A stretch of 64,000 nucleotides of DNA from Nipponacmea schrenckii (Eukaryota; Mollusca; Gastropoda; Lottiidae): assembly GCA_030562195.1 (NCBI GenBank), contig CM060201.1:33958067-34022066 (forward strand), read 5' to 3'. The first letter of the stretch is position 1. Each line of letters opens with the position of its first letter. Below the pieces are notes generated by a model that was not told where the DNA came from, did no database searches, and was given only the letters and a program-made list of their open reading frames with translations. This document shows positions 33,239-45,699 of the stretch, piece after piece. The translations under genes were made by a program, and so were the position numbers.

Positions 33239-36200
33239 CTGTAATAAACAAGATATTATTGTAGATAAGTGTGGTTGATGAAAAAAAGTGAATGGAGTTT
33301 TACATCAACTCTGCATATTGTGGGCTAATGAAGACAGGGGTGAAAGGTAACAAGTTACAGTTCAACAGAAGGCACTGGCGCAGGGTTAAATTATTTTTAG
33401 TTAACTTTTCCTGTATTTTAGATAACCATGTCATAACCATTTAAACATTTTCTTTACTGGCTGATAGAGAGGTCAAGTTGATGTTTATAAAATCACTTTC
33501 AGAACTTAAAATATAATAAAACTTGTGAACTCACCAGAGTTTTTGGGATGCCCTCATCCTCACCTGCTGTGAAAGCTAACGTAAAATTTCTTCTCTAAAA
33601 ATAAAAACATTTAAAATTATTTCAGACCAAAATGATGACTTAGCTGTTTATAATTGGACCAACCCTCAAACTCATTATCACAAACATCACTTGCAGTGTA
33701 AGAAATAAAATTTATTCATTGGAGGGTAGAATTTCCTGCTCTGTTTTCTTCGAGCCTCATGAACTACCCGGTATATGACAGAATCCCTCTGTAATCCATA
33801 AAACAAAGTTATAGCTTAGTACTTTTAAGCACTTTTAGTATTTTTCTTCAACAATTACTTAGTTTAATAGATACATCATGTTCTATAGTGATTCTATTCT
33901 TTCGTCATGTCACCTGTTAAGTCAAACTGATGAATATATTTTCTTATTTGTATAGCTTTATTTTCAATTCATTGACTTTAACTCAATAAGATTAGAATAA
34001 GAAAAACATAATAAATATTTTATTAAGTGCTGAATCTAGATTGTTAAAGTTAATAATTGAACAAGAGAAGACTAACCTTATCGTCTGTGTTGAGTTCTGT
34101 ATAGGGTATTTTATGGGGCAGATAACTATGAAATATAGCACAGAATGCCAGACCATCATTCCAACTAGAACTAAAGTTAGTGATATCTACACCCTATAAT
34201 GATACAAAATTTTATACATATAAAACAATATATATATCACTATGGACAATATTATAATTCGCTATAAGTCATAGATAAGGTTTATACATGTATGTAAGCT
34301 ATGATATATGGAGATGGGCATTTTTAGTGTATAAACTTATCTCTGACTGCAATGAAATTCTAACGTTTATCTCCACTTGTGTGACTAACAGCTAAGAGTT
34401 TAAGGTGGTCAATCTACAGGAACATAATGTCCATTGTAAGAAAAAGAATACTAAAGAATTAAATGTTCGTCTCATTAGCATTATTGGTGATTAAACACAA
34501 TAGATCATGAAACACACCAATAATATAATGAGACCAACGTCAAATTCTTATATTTATAAAATGGTTATATGGTAAATTTCCCAAAAATCTTTGACCGCAT
34601 CATAGTTGTGCATTGTCTACGTCATAGCGTCTCGTGAAAAACTACAGTTTATTGAAAGATAAATGCCAGTTAGCGTAAATGGTTTATTGAAGGCAGTTGT
34701 AGTAGAAATGTAAATATTTGATACTATCTTACCTTGTAAGTGACTGTTTTTTGTTGACACCATCTTAATAAGGCGTTACGTTTAGAACCACCCATCTGTT
34801 TAGCAAGATAACCTAGTGGATCTTTACAACCATCTTTCTTATCATTCTCTATACTGAAATCAACAACACATCATCACAAAATGAAATAAAATGAATGGAG
34901 TTTTACTTCCTACTCTTCTGCACCTTATGGGCTAATGAAGATAAGAACTCTTTCTGAAGGTATCATGTCTAAGCTTCCAATAGACAAAGTTTGGTGCCGT
35001 GTATACTGCAGGATAATGGATATAGAAAATAATATAAGAGGCGAAGACACAGGTGTATTCGGTTTTATTATTTGCTACTGTTTACATCACATGCACCGAA
35101 ACATACCTTATCTATTTACAACTTAAATCGCCAAAAATGGATATTTATCATTAACCTTTTGAACACTGAGTATAAATGAAATCCAACATCATATACCCAG
35201 GACTAGAAGAAATATAACTGAGTGATATTAACATTATGTGACGTCACTTAGTAATGTCTGCTTTACCGATTGCTCAATTCGGGTATATATTGCTTTATTC
35301 TAAGACTGGTTAACAGGCCTGATCTAAATATAAACAGCAAAAGTACATAACTAAGAAAAGGTGACTGAAAGTCAGAACAATGTAGAAGCCCTTTAATCTA
35401 AAAATCACTTACTTCGTAGTGCCGCTATTCCGTCTTGGAGTGCTGCGATCTTGACGATTATGAAGAATGGAAGATATAGTGGGTGATATTTTACTGTGAT
35501 CACTGTCGGACCGAACAAACGGGGGCATCGATTTCGGTTGGTCGCTAGGTGAACGATGGAGATCGAATCTTTGTGCAGGTTTCTCGTTTGTTTTTTTCAG
35601 AACAGATTTTAAAGTATTCTCACACTGAGGACTTAAAGGACTATCTTTTGTCGGGGATGTAGGAGATTTGATGTAGTCCTGTAAACTAAATGTACTATCA
35701 TTAGAGTCTGAATTCCTACGCGAACTACTATGACTAGAATGAATGGATGAACATCCACTTTTAACTTGAGTTTCAATGGAACGAATCAAACTTTTGACTG
35801 ACAAACTTTGGTTTTTAGGGTCAATTTTACGAACGTCACGAATTGCAGCAAGTTCTCTGTCAACTGAACACAACACTTTTCCTTTTAATTCTGCGTTTGT
35901 CAAAATAGACTTGGAAGCCTTTGGTTCCGTAGAATATTTTTGAATAGTAGCTAAATCTAAATCTGCTTTCAACCCTTCGATTTTTCCTTCCAAAGCCTTC
36001 ACTTTATCTTTCAAAGCAATATTCTGATTCCTGACTTCTTCCACAGTTTCTTGTGTTTCAGATCTGAAATCATTGGCTATCACCACGGCAACTTGAAGGT
36101 CTTTCTGGAATTGCCTCCATTCTTCTTCATCTGTAGCATGAATATTCCTGGTTTCGTTCAATTCGATAAGAAGCTGAGAATTCCTCTGTTTTAGATCATC

Positions 36201-38291
36201 AACCTCTTTTTGAAGTTCCTGTATGGTGTTACCATGGAACTTCTCGTTGTCTTGGTAACGATTACAGTCCTGTTCTAACTGGTCAATATGATCGCGTAAA
36301 GCGTGAACTTCCTGCTGTAAATCATTACGGCTTTTCTCCATGTTGGTTAGTTTATATTCGAGATCGCTTACTTGGGTTTTTGAATTTTTTTTCACAACTT
36401 TGAGCTCCTCGTCCCGGGTCGAGAGTTGCTCTTTTAATTTCAACACTTCACATTTACAATGAGCTAAAGATTCTTCCACATTGGCTAGTTTTTGCTCTAC
36501 TTTATCTTTATCAAGCCGTGCGTTATCAAGAAGGGCCTCTAATTCAGTTTTATCAGTGGCATTACGGAACTGTTCCAACTCATCTACTTTCGCTTTCTCA
36601 TTTTCAAGTAGCGTTTTCAAACGATTAATTTCAATTTTGTCTGCAGTAACGACTTCCCGCATTTCTGCGCCTTGTTGTTCCAGAAGATCTTTTTCTGATT
36701 TGATGCCCACAATTTTATCTTCCAGAAGTGACGATTTATCACGGAGAGCTTCGTTCACATCATGCACTTCCCTAAATTCATTTTCAACTGAATGAAGTGT
36801 GTTTGAATGTTCCGTTAACTTCATCATTAATTCTTCGCGTTCTTCTTGAGCACTTTTTAACGAATCCATCAGTAATTCTTCGCGTTTTGATTTATCAGGA
36901 AGATTTCCACTGATTAATAGTGATTTCAATTGTTCAACTTGGATACGTGTATTTTCTAATTTTTCAGTCTGGGTGCACAGGGACTCTAATAATACTGCTT
37001 TCTCGTCTGCCAGCCTTTCATTCTCTTCTGTCAGTTCGTTCACAGCATCCTGCAGATCGCCCAATTCCTGCAGAGTGGCCTGGAGTTCCTCAGTGGTGCT
37101 ATAATTTGTTTCCTCCATCATAATAATCCTTTCCGTTAAACACGCCACCGAAATTTCACTTAGTCCGTCACTTTGTCCACTTTTATTGCTTTGTTTCTCC
37201 CAATTTGATTGATCGAGAGACAACACAGAAGGATGATCAGGTGTTCCACATAAATCAGCCAATGAGAGGCCAGGCTCTGAAGCTGACACAGAACCAGAAC
37301 GTTCAATAGATTTAACACCACTTGACACAGTTTGACCTTTGGCGCCATCTGTTGATAAACTGTCACAACTTGCACTGTTGGGAACATAACTATCTGGAGT
37401 TGCTTCCCCTGATTTAGCGTTTTTACTCGCATTGACACCTTTTTTTAACATCGACAATTTCTCAGCGTCAGTTATCTGTTCGATGGGAATTCCCAATTCT
37501 GTCAAACGATCTGACAAATTTTTATTCTGATTGCGTAACAATTCTAACTCGTCCTTCACAGCAACTGACGGAATTTGTTCTTTTAGTCGTTTATTTTCAT
37601 ATTTTAAAACTTCAATTTCTGCTTTACGTCCTTCCGCTTTTTGAATCAACTCTGATATTCTCGCCTCCTGAAGTTTCTTTTCTTTTTCAAAATTTGCCAA
37701 AAGTTCGGCATTGTATGCCATGACGTCAGCGGGCGCAGAGGTACGTTTTCGCGTTAATTTATCCTTGCTAACGTTCTGTGTGCTCTGAGCACGTTTTATT
37801 GATAATGTTTTGTTGCTGTTGTTTGTGGGTTGTGTTTTAGTAGGACAACTAATAGTGCTAGAACTACCCAGGCTAGTTTTATCTATCGACTGTATACTGG
37901 AAGCTTTACGAAGTGGATTCTGACCAGGTGTTGGCAGAGTCGCAGGTTTATTGGGTTTGGATCGTACAGATCCCTTCTCCTTTTCTTTCAAGGCAACATT
38001 TTCCTTATTTTTATCAACTGATTTTGAAGATTCTGTTATCTTGCTCGTACCTTTCGACGATTTACTAGCACTTGGCTGTTCCATCACCGTGGATAATTTC
38101 TTTTTTTGGTGACTTGATAAATTCTCGTGACTTTTACTCAAGTATGTTTTTCCAAGCGACCGTGACTTGCCAGAACCCTGGCCAATGCCAGTGTTGTCTG
38201 ATTTGGAGTGTTTCATTCCCATGGTGTTTGGTGTACTAGTAGCTGGGGGACTGGGTTTGACGGGTGTCGACCCTTTTTCTTGTTTCTTCAT
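33140..38291 (-). CDS. SPECC1L: Cytospin-A / SPECC1L homologue, 5 coding exons
   Basis: Coding exons in transcript order: 38291-35413, 34853-34733, 34193-34077, 33594-33535 and 33238-33140, all GT-AG and in phase, giving about 1091 residues (vertebrate SPECC1L is close to 1100). Cytospins link actin and microtubules and act in cytokinesis, adhesion and morphogenesis. Visible: a basic Ser/Lys/Thr-rich N-terminus (1-190); a first coiled coil from about 191; the hallmark [12 protein letters not shown] at about 376; a long coiled coil to about 790, including [19 protein letters not shown] and [18 protein letters not shown]; a Ser/Pro-rich linker; and one C-terminal calponin-homology domain (about 971-1083). 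The ATG at 38291 follows a 3' splice site at 38313, so 5' exons lie further right. A relationship to the paralogue SPECC1 cannot be excluded, since invertebrates usually have one ancestral gene. Confidence 0.95.
33535..33594 (-). CDS. SPECC1L: SPECC1L coding exon, 60 bp (CH domain)
   Basis: Between TTTTTAG and |GTGAGT on the minus strand. Encodes exactly 20 residues starting [15 protein letters not shown] and joins its neighbours in phase 0. Confidence 0.93.
34077..34193 (-). CDS. SPECC1L: SPECC1L coding exon, 117 bp (CH domain)
   Basis: Between CATTATAG and |GTTAGT on the minus strand. Encodes [20 protein letters not shown] and [19 protein letters not shown], the central actin-binding-type helices of the CH fold. 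Phase 0 at both ends. Confidence 0.95.
34733..34853 (-). CDS. SPECC1L: SPECC1L coding exon, 121 bp (start of CH domain)
   Basis: Between GATTTCAG and AAG|GTAAGA on the minus strand. Encodes [20 protein letters not shown] and [11 protein letters not shown], the first CH helix (GGSKRNALL is diagnostic of cytospins). The first base completes the codon split from the giant exon. Confidence 0.95.
34886..34945 (+). repeat. Dispersed repeat in SPECC1L intron
   Basis: AAATGAATGGAGTTTTACTT, then CCTACTCTTCTGCACC and TTATGGGCTAATGAAG: a clean copy of one end of the dispersed family seen at 43405, 47080 and elsewhere. Confidence 0.7.
35413..38291 (-). CDS. SPECC1L: SPECC1L giant coding exon (coiled-coil part)
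   Basis: A single open exon of 2.9 kb, entered at 38312 after a strong polypyrimidine tract and CAG, and left at CGAA|GTAAGT in phase 2. The frame also reads through the acceptor to an ATG at 38345, but those 18 extra codons are intronic (they include the pyrimidine tract). Holding nearly all the coiled coil in one exon matches what I know of vertebrate SPECC1L, which also has one very large exon. Confidence 0.95.
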
Positions 38292-38634
38292 TTTCAGGCT
38301 GATGTTGGGAATCTGAAAAGAGAAGAGGGTAAATTTCATATTCAAAAATTTAATTTATATTTTTGGTTTGTTTCTCTATCATTATTTATGGGTTGAGATA
38401 ACAATAAATAACAGAAAACAATATAATGATATACTACTGCTCTTTTACACAATTTATCTCACCAACATGTCATATTGAATACTTGAGTTTTATTATTAAA
38501 TAGAATCTGTCTACCAGTTGGTCCTTCACAGTGATATTTCCTGCATGTAATATTGACCTAAAACTTAGTTGCCTGGGTGATGAACAGGTGACATATACCA
38601 TTGGCTGACAGAATTATGTCATTCCATGTTTTGA

Positions 38635-38840
38635 TATGTAGGGATATGTAGGGATATGTTTTGATATGTAGGGATATGTAGGGATATGTTTTGATATGTA
38701 GGGATATGTAGGGATATGTTTTGATATGTAGGGATATGTTTTGATATGTAGGGATATGTAGGGATATGTTTTGATATGTTATGTTGATATGTAGGGATAT
38801 GTTTTGATATGTAGGGATATGTATGGATATGTAGGGATAT
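38635..38840 (+). repeat. 10-bp tandem repeat
   Basis: Units GATATGTAGG and GATATGTTTT alternate in short runs over about 200 bp. The minus-strand 95-residue frame (Tyr/Ile/Pro/His-rich) is repeat translation. Confidence 0.95.
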
Positions 38841-39139
38841 CACAGACTGACTAAAGTAAAGTTGTTTTTTTGTTGAATGAACATGTATTATCAGATTATA
38901 CCCCATGCTGATAAGAGAGTCAATACGTGAATTATATTATCACCCCCTAGAGAGATAATCTAGATAGTAACTAGTCCACCAGGAACTGACTGTCTTGAAT
39001 ATTAGCAAGGTCACAATTAAATTGCAGAAAGTCACCAATGACAAAAAATAAAGGGGAGTGTATGTCCACTTGGCTCAGCAAAACCATGCTGGGGCTGCAG
39101 TTAGAAATTCATGTAGTGAGGGGGTTGTGTGATGGGGTT

Positions 39140-39240
39140 GAAAGAGAAGGGAATTGGAAGAGGGGATGGGAGAGGGGATTGGAAGAGGGGATGGGAGAGG
39201 GAATTGGAAGAGGGAGGGGTTGGAAGAGGAGGATGGATGG
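39140..39240 (+). repeat. GA-rich low-complexity tract
   Basis: AGAGGGGATGGGAGAGGG-type units, purine-only over most of about 100 bp; potentially triplex- or quadruplex-prone. Confidence 0.8.
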
Positions 39241-39834
39241 GAGCAATGTTAAGCTATATCACAAGGCTGATTTTGATTACACCTCTATATACTACCCGAC
39301 TTGACAAGCAGAGGACATTATCAAAAGATAATTGGATTGTATCATTCTTGGATTTTGTCACATCTGTTTGGTTTTAAAAAGTCATACAATGTCACAACAC
39401 CATGCAGTGTAAAATAAGGAAAAGTTTTGCCAGACACCCTGTCATCTCAACCCCTCTAAAGAATAACCCTTTGATCAATTGCTTGTCTGACATAAATAAA
39501 CAACACCAGATGTAAAATGGTAAAAAATTGTGTTCGAGAATATTCAATGTTGTTATCAATGGAACACAAATCAATAGCAGCACTGATATAAGTTGGAATC
39601 TGGCCAATAAGTCTTCAAGACATATTCAGGAATTAATGAAACTGTCTTATCAATGGAACTATCTATTTTCTGGTTCAATAGTATTTTATATTTCAATTCA
39701 CTAAACTGAGACAGTGTTGAAGAAATGAAAACCACCAGAACTAGACCTGTTATGTATTTTTATCTACCAGAAGACAACAAGGAATATAAACTTAGTCATC
39801 TATATATTCAATTTATCAAATAATAGCTATCTGT

Positions 39835-40376
39835 ATTTACTTACCAGTGATAGAGCTTTATTTCAGCTATCTGTATTTACTTTACCAGCTGATAGAGCTT
39901 TATTTCAGCTATCTGTATTTACTATACCAGTGATAGAGCTTTATTTCACTTATCTGTATTTACTTGACCAGCTGATAGAGCTTTATTTCAGCTATCTGTA
40001 TTTACTTTACCAACTGATAGAGCTTTATTTCAGTTATCTGTATTTACTATACCAGCTGATAGAGCTTTATTTCACTTATCTGTATTTACTTGACCAGCTG
40101 ATAGAGCTTTATTTCACTTATCTGTATTTACTTGACCAGCTGATAGAGCTTTATTTCACTTATCTGTATTTACTTTACCATCTGATAGAGATTTATTTCA
40201 CTTATCTGTATTTACTTGACCAGTTGATAGAGCTCAGTTGATAGAGCTTTATTTCAGCTATCTGTATTTACTTTACCAGCTGATAGAGCTTTATTTCAGC
40301 TATCTGTATTTACTTTACCAGCTGATAGAGCTTTATTTCAGCTATCTGTATTTACTTTACCAGCTGATAGAGATCA
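39835..40376 (+). repeat. 42-bp tandem array, about 12-13 units
   Basis: Unit: GCTGATAGAGCTTTATTTCA, then GCTATCTGTATTTACTTTAC and CA. Homogeneous. Because 42 is divisible by three the array is open in frame for 103 codons, giving a leucine/tyrosine-rich artefact. Confidence 0.95.
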
Positions 40377-41516
40377 ATATCAGATATATTGTAGGACTTA
40401 TTTGTACTTGATCAAGATTCCTGTATGCGAATCAAACCATTGCAAATATTAAAGAAAAGTGTTCTAATTTAATCTGTATTGTTGTTAAAATATTTATTTT
40501 ACCAGCTTATAGAGCTTAATTTCAGTTATCTGTATGACTAATCAGAACAAATATCTGAAATCCGGTTCTCTAAAAATTCAATAAAGACATTTTGCTCTGA
40601 TATTTGTTACTGCAGGATGTTATTGACCTCCACACAATTATAACCATTATCAAGATGTCAAAGGTAATAATAGCACACAAGATTATTGATAACGCCCAAT
40701 AAATAATGACAGTTGAACAAGATATTACACAATTTCAAATGTAAATTTGAGTTTTTATTTCATATTAACATATAGACCTTCTATATCAATATCCAACATC
40801 TCTCTTTTAGTATATCACTTCAATCCTTACCTATATTTTCTATAAATATTATCTAACAGTAAAACACTGGTTTAGAATTTACATCAACCTTAACTTGTGT
40901 ATACATTCAATAATTATATGTACCAGTACCCCTATTATTTGAGCAGAACAATATCCAAAATCTTATTAAAGGAAACTTTCAATCCGCACCTATATATCCT
41001 AAAAAAGATATTCAACAGTCCATAACAGATCTAGATTAACCTCAACTGTTCTTGATGGACAAAAATCAAATCCTAATCACCTCTTGTTCCTTAAAACAAT
41101 ATCAAAGTCCTTAACTGGTCACTGTATTGAATACAACTGGTGAATAAATTCAATAATTATTTTGTAGACCTATTGAATATGATTCAATTACCAGCTTAAT
41201 GTTGACAGGTGTCTGTGGTATAATAAATATTAAATCAATATCCTTCTTATATCCTGAATGATTTCCATGACGTCATCATACGTTATTTAATATTTCTAAT
41301 ACAGATACCCATAGTGATGTTTTTCTATTATTAATCAGATTTTGATAATTCCTGCCTGACAATAGTTGAAATCTGAAAACCTCCTGTGTCAGTAATTTGA
41401 CGTAAAATAAAACTATGACCTTAGAACTGTCAACTAGAAAAACTTTATTAACAAGATAAAAAGATTGACTTTATAATTATTTCATAACTATTTTATACAC
41501 TAGTTTAACTGTATAA

Positions 41517-41592
41517 ACAGTAGTATACTACTGTAGTATACCATATAAACTGATGATGACAATGTAAATTGTTGAAACGTCGTGTAAAATGA
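41517..41592 (+). repeat. Solitary hammerhead-like repeat unit
   Basis: AAACTGATGATGACAATG, TAAATTGTTGAAACGTCGTG: one unit of the 69-bp family of 7345-7866, here on the plus strand, with GAAACGTCG after the hairpin. Confidence 0.7.
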
Positions 41593-42183
41593 AACTGTCG
41601 AACACTAGAACTCCCACTACCTTTATTAAGACAGGTATCTAGAACTTCCATCTAAACTTATCCACTACTTATTGATTTCTACGCTGAATCTACTTGGAAC
41701 CTGGGCCAGTGCTGTTATAAGGGAGTATCTCTAATAACACCTAATAGGACACTACATCACCTTATATTACCTTTAACATGTTATACCACACACTTCCTGT
41801 ATATAGATAGGTTAAATACACTCTAGGTATCAATATCACTGTATTCCTGAATTTAACACTAGATTTAGAAACAAATCTAACTACCTTTAATGCCAGAGAT
41901 ATCTAGAGAATCCATCCATAGTTTTCTTCAAGAAGTTACCAGCCTTTCTACATGTACCAGACAGGTAAAGTATTGTCAGGTAGGTAACTGATAAGAAAGT
42001 TTGTAAGATTATTACAGGTAAAGTTATAAATAGACAATGTAAGATCACCTATAGATAGACGTAGACTCGAGAGTGACAGGTACCCACGATGATAGATTGA
42101 CAGTTTTAATATCACCTATATTTTATCTTTCAATACTTATAGTATATTACCTAATATGGTCTCATATGTATATTATATAGTAT

Positions 42184-42240
42184 AAATGAATGAATGAATG
42201 AATGAATGAATTTAAGAATGAATAAATGGATGAATGAATA
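42184..42240 (+). repeat. (TGAA)n microsatellite
   Basis: GAATGAATGAATGAATGAAT with interruptions. A second TGAATGAATGAATGGATGAA tract lies near 52770-52800. Confidence 0.9.
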
Positions 42241-42295
42241 TAGAAATACATGTTATAATTAGAAATTAATAATTGATAAATAAAGAAATTAAAAT

Positions 42296-42475
42296 CAGAA
42301 TATAAACTGATGATGACAATGTAAATTGTTGAAACATTGTACACAATAAAACTCAGGAGTAGTATACTATATAAACTGATGATGACAGTGTAAATTTTTG
42401 AAACGTTGTGTACAATAAAACTCTGAAGAAGTATACTATATAAACTATGATGACAATGAACTACAAGAGTAGTAT
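42296..42475 (+). repeat. Hammerhead-like tandem units, two to three copies
   Basis: Two clear units with AAACTGATGATGACAATG / AAATTGTTGAAAC, and a decayed third, about 69 bp apart; the plus-strand counterpart of 7345-7866. The second unit has GACAGTGTAAATTTTTGAAAC, which weakens the hairpin. Confidence 0.75.
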
Positions 42476-42884
42476 ATACTATAAAATTATGTTCGACTAT
42501 ACAGAAGAATGAATGAATATCAGTGTTATAGGTGACTGTTTACGTAAATGATAACGAAGTTATTTTAGAAACCAATTTTCTTTAATTACCAGGTACTATT
42601 AATTTGTCACATGTTCAAGCAGTCATAAAATTATAAAAAAAAAAAAGAAATTATCAAAGAAGTTCAGCAAATCTTAAACTATTTTCTCAAATAATTAAAT
42701 ATCTATCAGACCCACCTATTACACATGTAATTATATTTTAATAGTTTAAGTCAATACAACAGTCCATTACACCAGGTAATTACTGGGATTTATTAGATAT
42801 AGTACGCTAATAACAAATCACCAGAAACATTTCTCTATAACTTGAATGATTTTCCCACACCTAGGTTAACAGAGGTTAATAACC

Positions 42885-43265
42885 TTGTTTCCACTTAGCC
42901 AAACAGCCGGCTTTAAGCTAGCTTTTTTGTGTTTCCACTTGTTAAATTGCCGAACCATTACAGTTTGGGAACCGAAATTCCCCTTTTTGCGTTCGGCAAT
43001 TTATCGGGGGCCAAATGAAATCTAGCTTTAAAGCCAGCTTTTTTAACAAGGGGAAACGCCAAAAGCCAGCATTTTCTCGTTCAGCAATCGAGAAGTACTA
43101 GTTTTACGGCCCCACACGTGACATCAGTAGTGTTGTACATCACAACCTGTCAAGAATGTGCCACATTTTTTTAGACTAAAGTGGTTCAGGAACCAGATAA
43201 ACTTAGTGGAAACACAGCGTGTTCGGCAATAAAGCTGGCTTTACTTCACAATTACAAGTGGAAAT
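42885..43265. mobile_element. DNA-transposon-like inverted-repeat element
   Basis: Left TTGTTTCCACTTAGCC leads to GCCGGCTTTAAGCTAGCTTT; right GGCAATAAAGCTGGCTTTAC leads to ACAAGTGGAAATGCAG, the rough inverse. GTTTCCACTTG and TTCGGCAAT-type words repeat inside in both orientations. About 380 bp with no long frame, so a non-autonomous element. Confidence 0.6.
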
Positions 43266-43269
43266 GCAG

Positions 43270-43460
43270 TTATTGTGAGTAAGAGTGTGCTACAGGCTGT
43301 GCATCTTAAAGATCCCTCACCCTTTAGAAATCGCAAGAAGAGTCTCAGCGTTATGTCGCTGTACTACCAAAATTTCCCTCATTGAACACTGCATGTTGGC
43401 TTCAATTAGTTCATAAGGTGCAGAAGAGTAAGACGTAAAACTCCATTCACTTCATTTTTG
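43270..43460 (-). mobile_element. SINE-like dispersed repeat, fullest copy
   Basis: On the minus strand: AATGAAGTGAATGGAGTTTT, ACGTCTTACTCTTCTGCACC, TTATGAACTAATTGAAGCC, GCAGTGTTCAATGAGGGAAA, then GCGATTTCTAAAGGGTGAGG and GATCTTTAAGATGCACAGCC. Pieces of the same order recur at 20130-20180, 44500-44545, 45700-45840, 46520-46560 and 53765-53885. No tRNA boxes seen. Confidence 0.7.
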
Positions 43461-43954
43461 TGAGTATACAAGCTGACCACAAAGAGTATTCCTATGTTCA
43501 TGCTACATTTGTTCACATTTACAAAACAAACCATATAAATAATGACATGAAAGCCTGTTGATTGGTTGTTTGAAATGAAATGAACCAGGGGCCTTATCCT
43601 CCAAAACTCAAAAATAACTAAAATTATGGAAATTTTAGTTTTAGAGAATAAGACCCCAGGTGATGACTATGCATATCAAAATAACACATTTTAACCAAAT
43701 ATAAACTAAACTTCCTGTCTACAATCCTAATTTAAAACTAATTAAAATAAATTAATTAATAAAACTGATTAAGAATACCTGTTAAGATAATTCAACTATA
43801 AAAACTACAGGATGTAACTAAACTAGAAAACAGCCTAGCTAGAGAATAAAATCATCAAGTATAACATTTACTATCAGGCCTGTAGCTACAGGCAGGCAAA
43901 GGGGACAGGCTGAGGCAAAGAGGGAGAGGGAGGCATGCTCCCAAAATAGAATGG

Positions 43955-43980
43955 GTTGCCCCCCCCCCACCCCCCGACAA
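43955..43980 (+). repeat. Poly-C tract
   Basis: Runs of C broken by one A (about 43961-43977); the complementary strand is G-rich. A shorter C run lies near 62757-62766. Confidence 0.85.
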
Positions 43981-44684
43981 CTGACTAATTTGGTAGAAAA
44001 TTCTAACAACTTGATTTTAGTAATATTGCATAGCAAAAAATGTTCATTCTGCAGAGGATAACAGATTTGGCCAAGGACCAGCTGGTAAATAGGATTTCTG
44101 TAAATAATGGTTGTTTTTTGTTGGTGAGAGAAAGAAGCCAACATTAAGACAAGTAAGATATAAGAGAGAGAGAAGGGGGAGGTATGTTGTGAACATTCTC
44201 TATAAAAGATCTGTAGAAACAGAAAGAAAGTATGTGTGTACTGTAAACAGAGTAAATGTTTAACTTGTACAGGGAACTGTTAGTTACTATGTTACTGTTT
44301 TTGTGGTCAATCTGTTACTATGTACAGAAAGCATTGGTCAGGGAAATGAAATAGTCAAAGCAAAATATTTCCACTGAGTTCCATAAGATGAGAAATGCTG
44401 TCTTGTGCCTGACTCAAAATATAGGAGCTATATTAAGGTTTAAATACAAGCAATGTTGTGTGCTGTAACGAGTATTCAGACATTTCTGATTTCCAAATGT
44501 CGAGGGATCTTTAACATGCACAGACTATAACACAGGGAGTATCAATAATAGAAACGAAACCATTTCTAATGAGCCCTCAGCTCACAAGACAATCTATAAT
44601 GAAAATAATTCTTCAATGGTGTATTAGAAGCACAATTATTATGGATAGGATACTTCTAGAATATTTGTTATTTACAACGTTTTA

Positions 44685-44720
44685 ATGTGGCTCTCACACT
44701 GTCATCAGGAATATAATGTT
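44685..44720 (-). repeat. Hammerhead-like motif, second type
   Basis: On the minus strand CTGATGACAGTGTGAGAGCC, then ACATTAAAACGTTG: a CTGATGA box, a GTG/CAC hairpin, then AAAAC where GAAAC is expected. The flanks differ from those of the 69-bp family. Confidence 0.45.
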
Positions 44721-45389
44721 TTATAATATATTATATTTATAAATTATTTATTTATACTGAAATATTCTTACCAAAACTTCCTAATTTATAGAAAACATGC
44801 ATTGTTATTTAAACCCATTACTACACTATCGTTAAACCCTGGTGAATTCAAGTGAAAAGATTCTGAGTGGTTTGTGAGATTTTATCTTTTTTTAAACCAG
44901 AAATACACAAAGACGAGTGGCTGAAGTCAATTTATGTAGAAACAGATCACTAATGGGAGTCATGGTCAGGGCAATCTGGGGACATCAAATATAGCTACTA
45001 CAAAATCCTTTCAAAACAAACAACCTAGCGGAATCAATAGGGAGTACAACTAAGTCAAGTTTTATGTCCCTGTTTTAATGTGTGCATTCATATCTATTTG
45101 AATTTATCTGAAATGTGGGTCCTTCTAACCTCAAATTACAAACCTAAAATCATTAATCCTTTCATTTCTAATGACCTAAAGACATTCTTAAACAAATGGT
45201 ATTTTACTTTAAACAAGTTCACTGTGGTAAGAGATTAGAAACGTCAATTTCACTTTAATAATATGGAGATCTATATCAAGTTGACATTACAGAATTTTAT
45301 TTGCTATAATAATTGTAATCTCACTCACAATACTCAGGAGTTAAATGCTTGTTTGCTTATTTTAATAATAAATTTTGACATGATATAAA

Positions 45390-45695
45390 TAAGTCAAGGG
45401 CAATAACTCAAAAACGGTTCATAGAAAAATCTTCAAATTTGAACTAAATCGCCATCTTATCAATTCCAATGCTCACGCCAAGTTTCATTAAAATCCATTG
45501 AAAATTGTAGCTTCTATTGTGTCTACAACAAGTATAGAGGCAGGGGCAATAACTCAAAAACCATTTATCGAAAAATCCTCCAAATCAAACTTGACAGCCG
45601 TCTAATCAATACCAATGCTCATACCAAGATTTAAAATCCATAGAAAATTGTAGCTTCTATAGTGTCTACAACAAATGTTGACGGACCGACAGACC
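45390..45695 (+). repeat. Mollusc-type 'GGCAATAACTC' repeat, two direct units
   Basis: Unit 1 (about 45397-45538) and unit 2 (about 45543-45685) share GGCAATAACTCAAAAAC, GAAAAATC, CAAG-TTT, AAAATCCAT.GAAAATTGTA and GCTTCTAT.GTGTCTACAAC. It ends in GACGGACCGACAGACCTGCG. This phrase set is one I associate with abundant molluscan interspersed repeats. Confidence 0.75.
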
Positions 45696-45699
45696 TGCG

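Noticed and set aside
38292..38345. Start of SPECC1L at the ATG at 38345
   Set aside because: The extra 18 codons include a splice acceptor and polypyrimidine tract; the ATG at 38291 begins MKK like other cytospins.
36481..38396. Plus-strand and other-frame open frames across the SPECC1L giant exon
   Set aside because: Antisense or shifted shadows of the coiled-coil coding sequence.
39930..40241. 103-residue leucine/tyrosine-rich frame
   Set aside because: Translation of the 42-bp tandem array.
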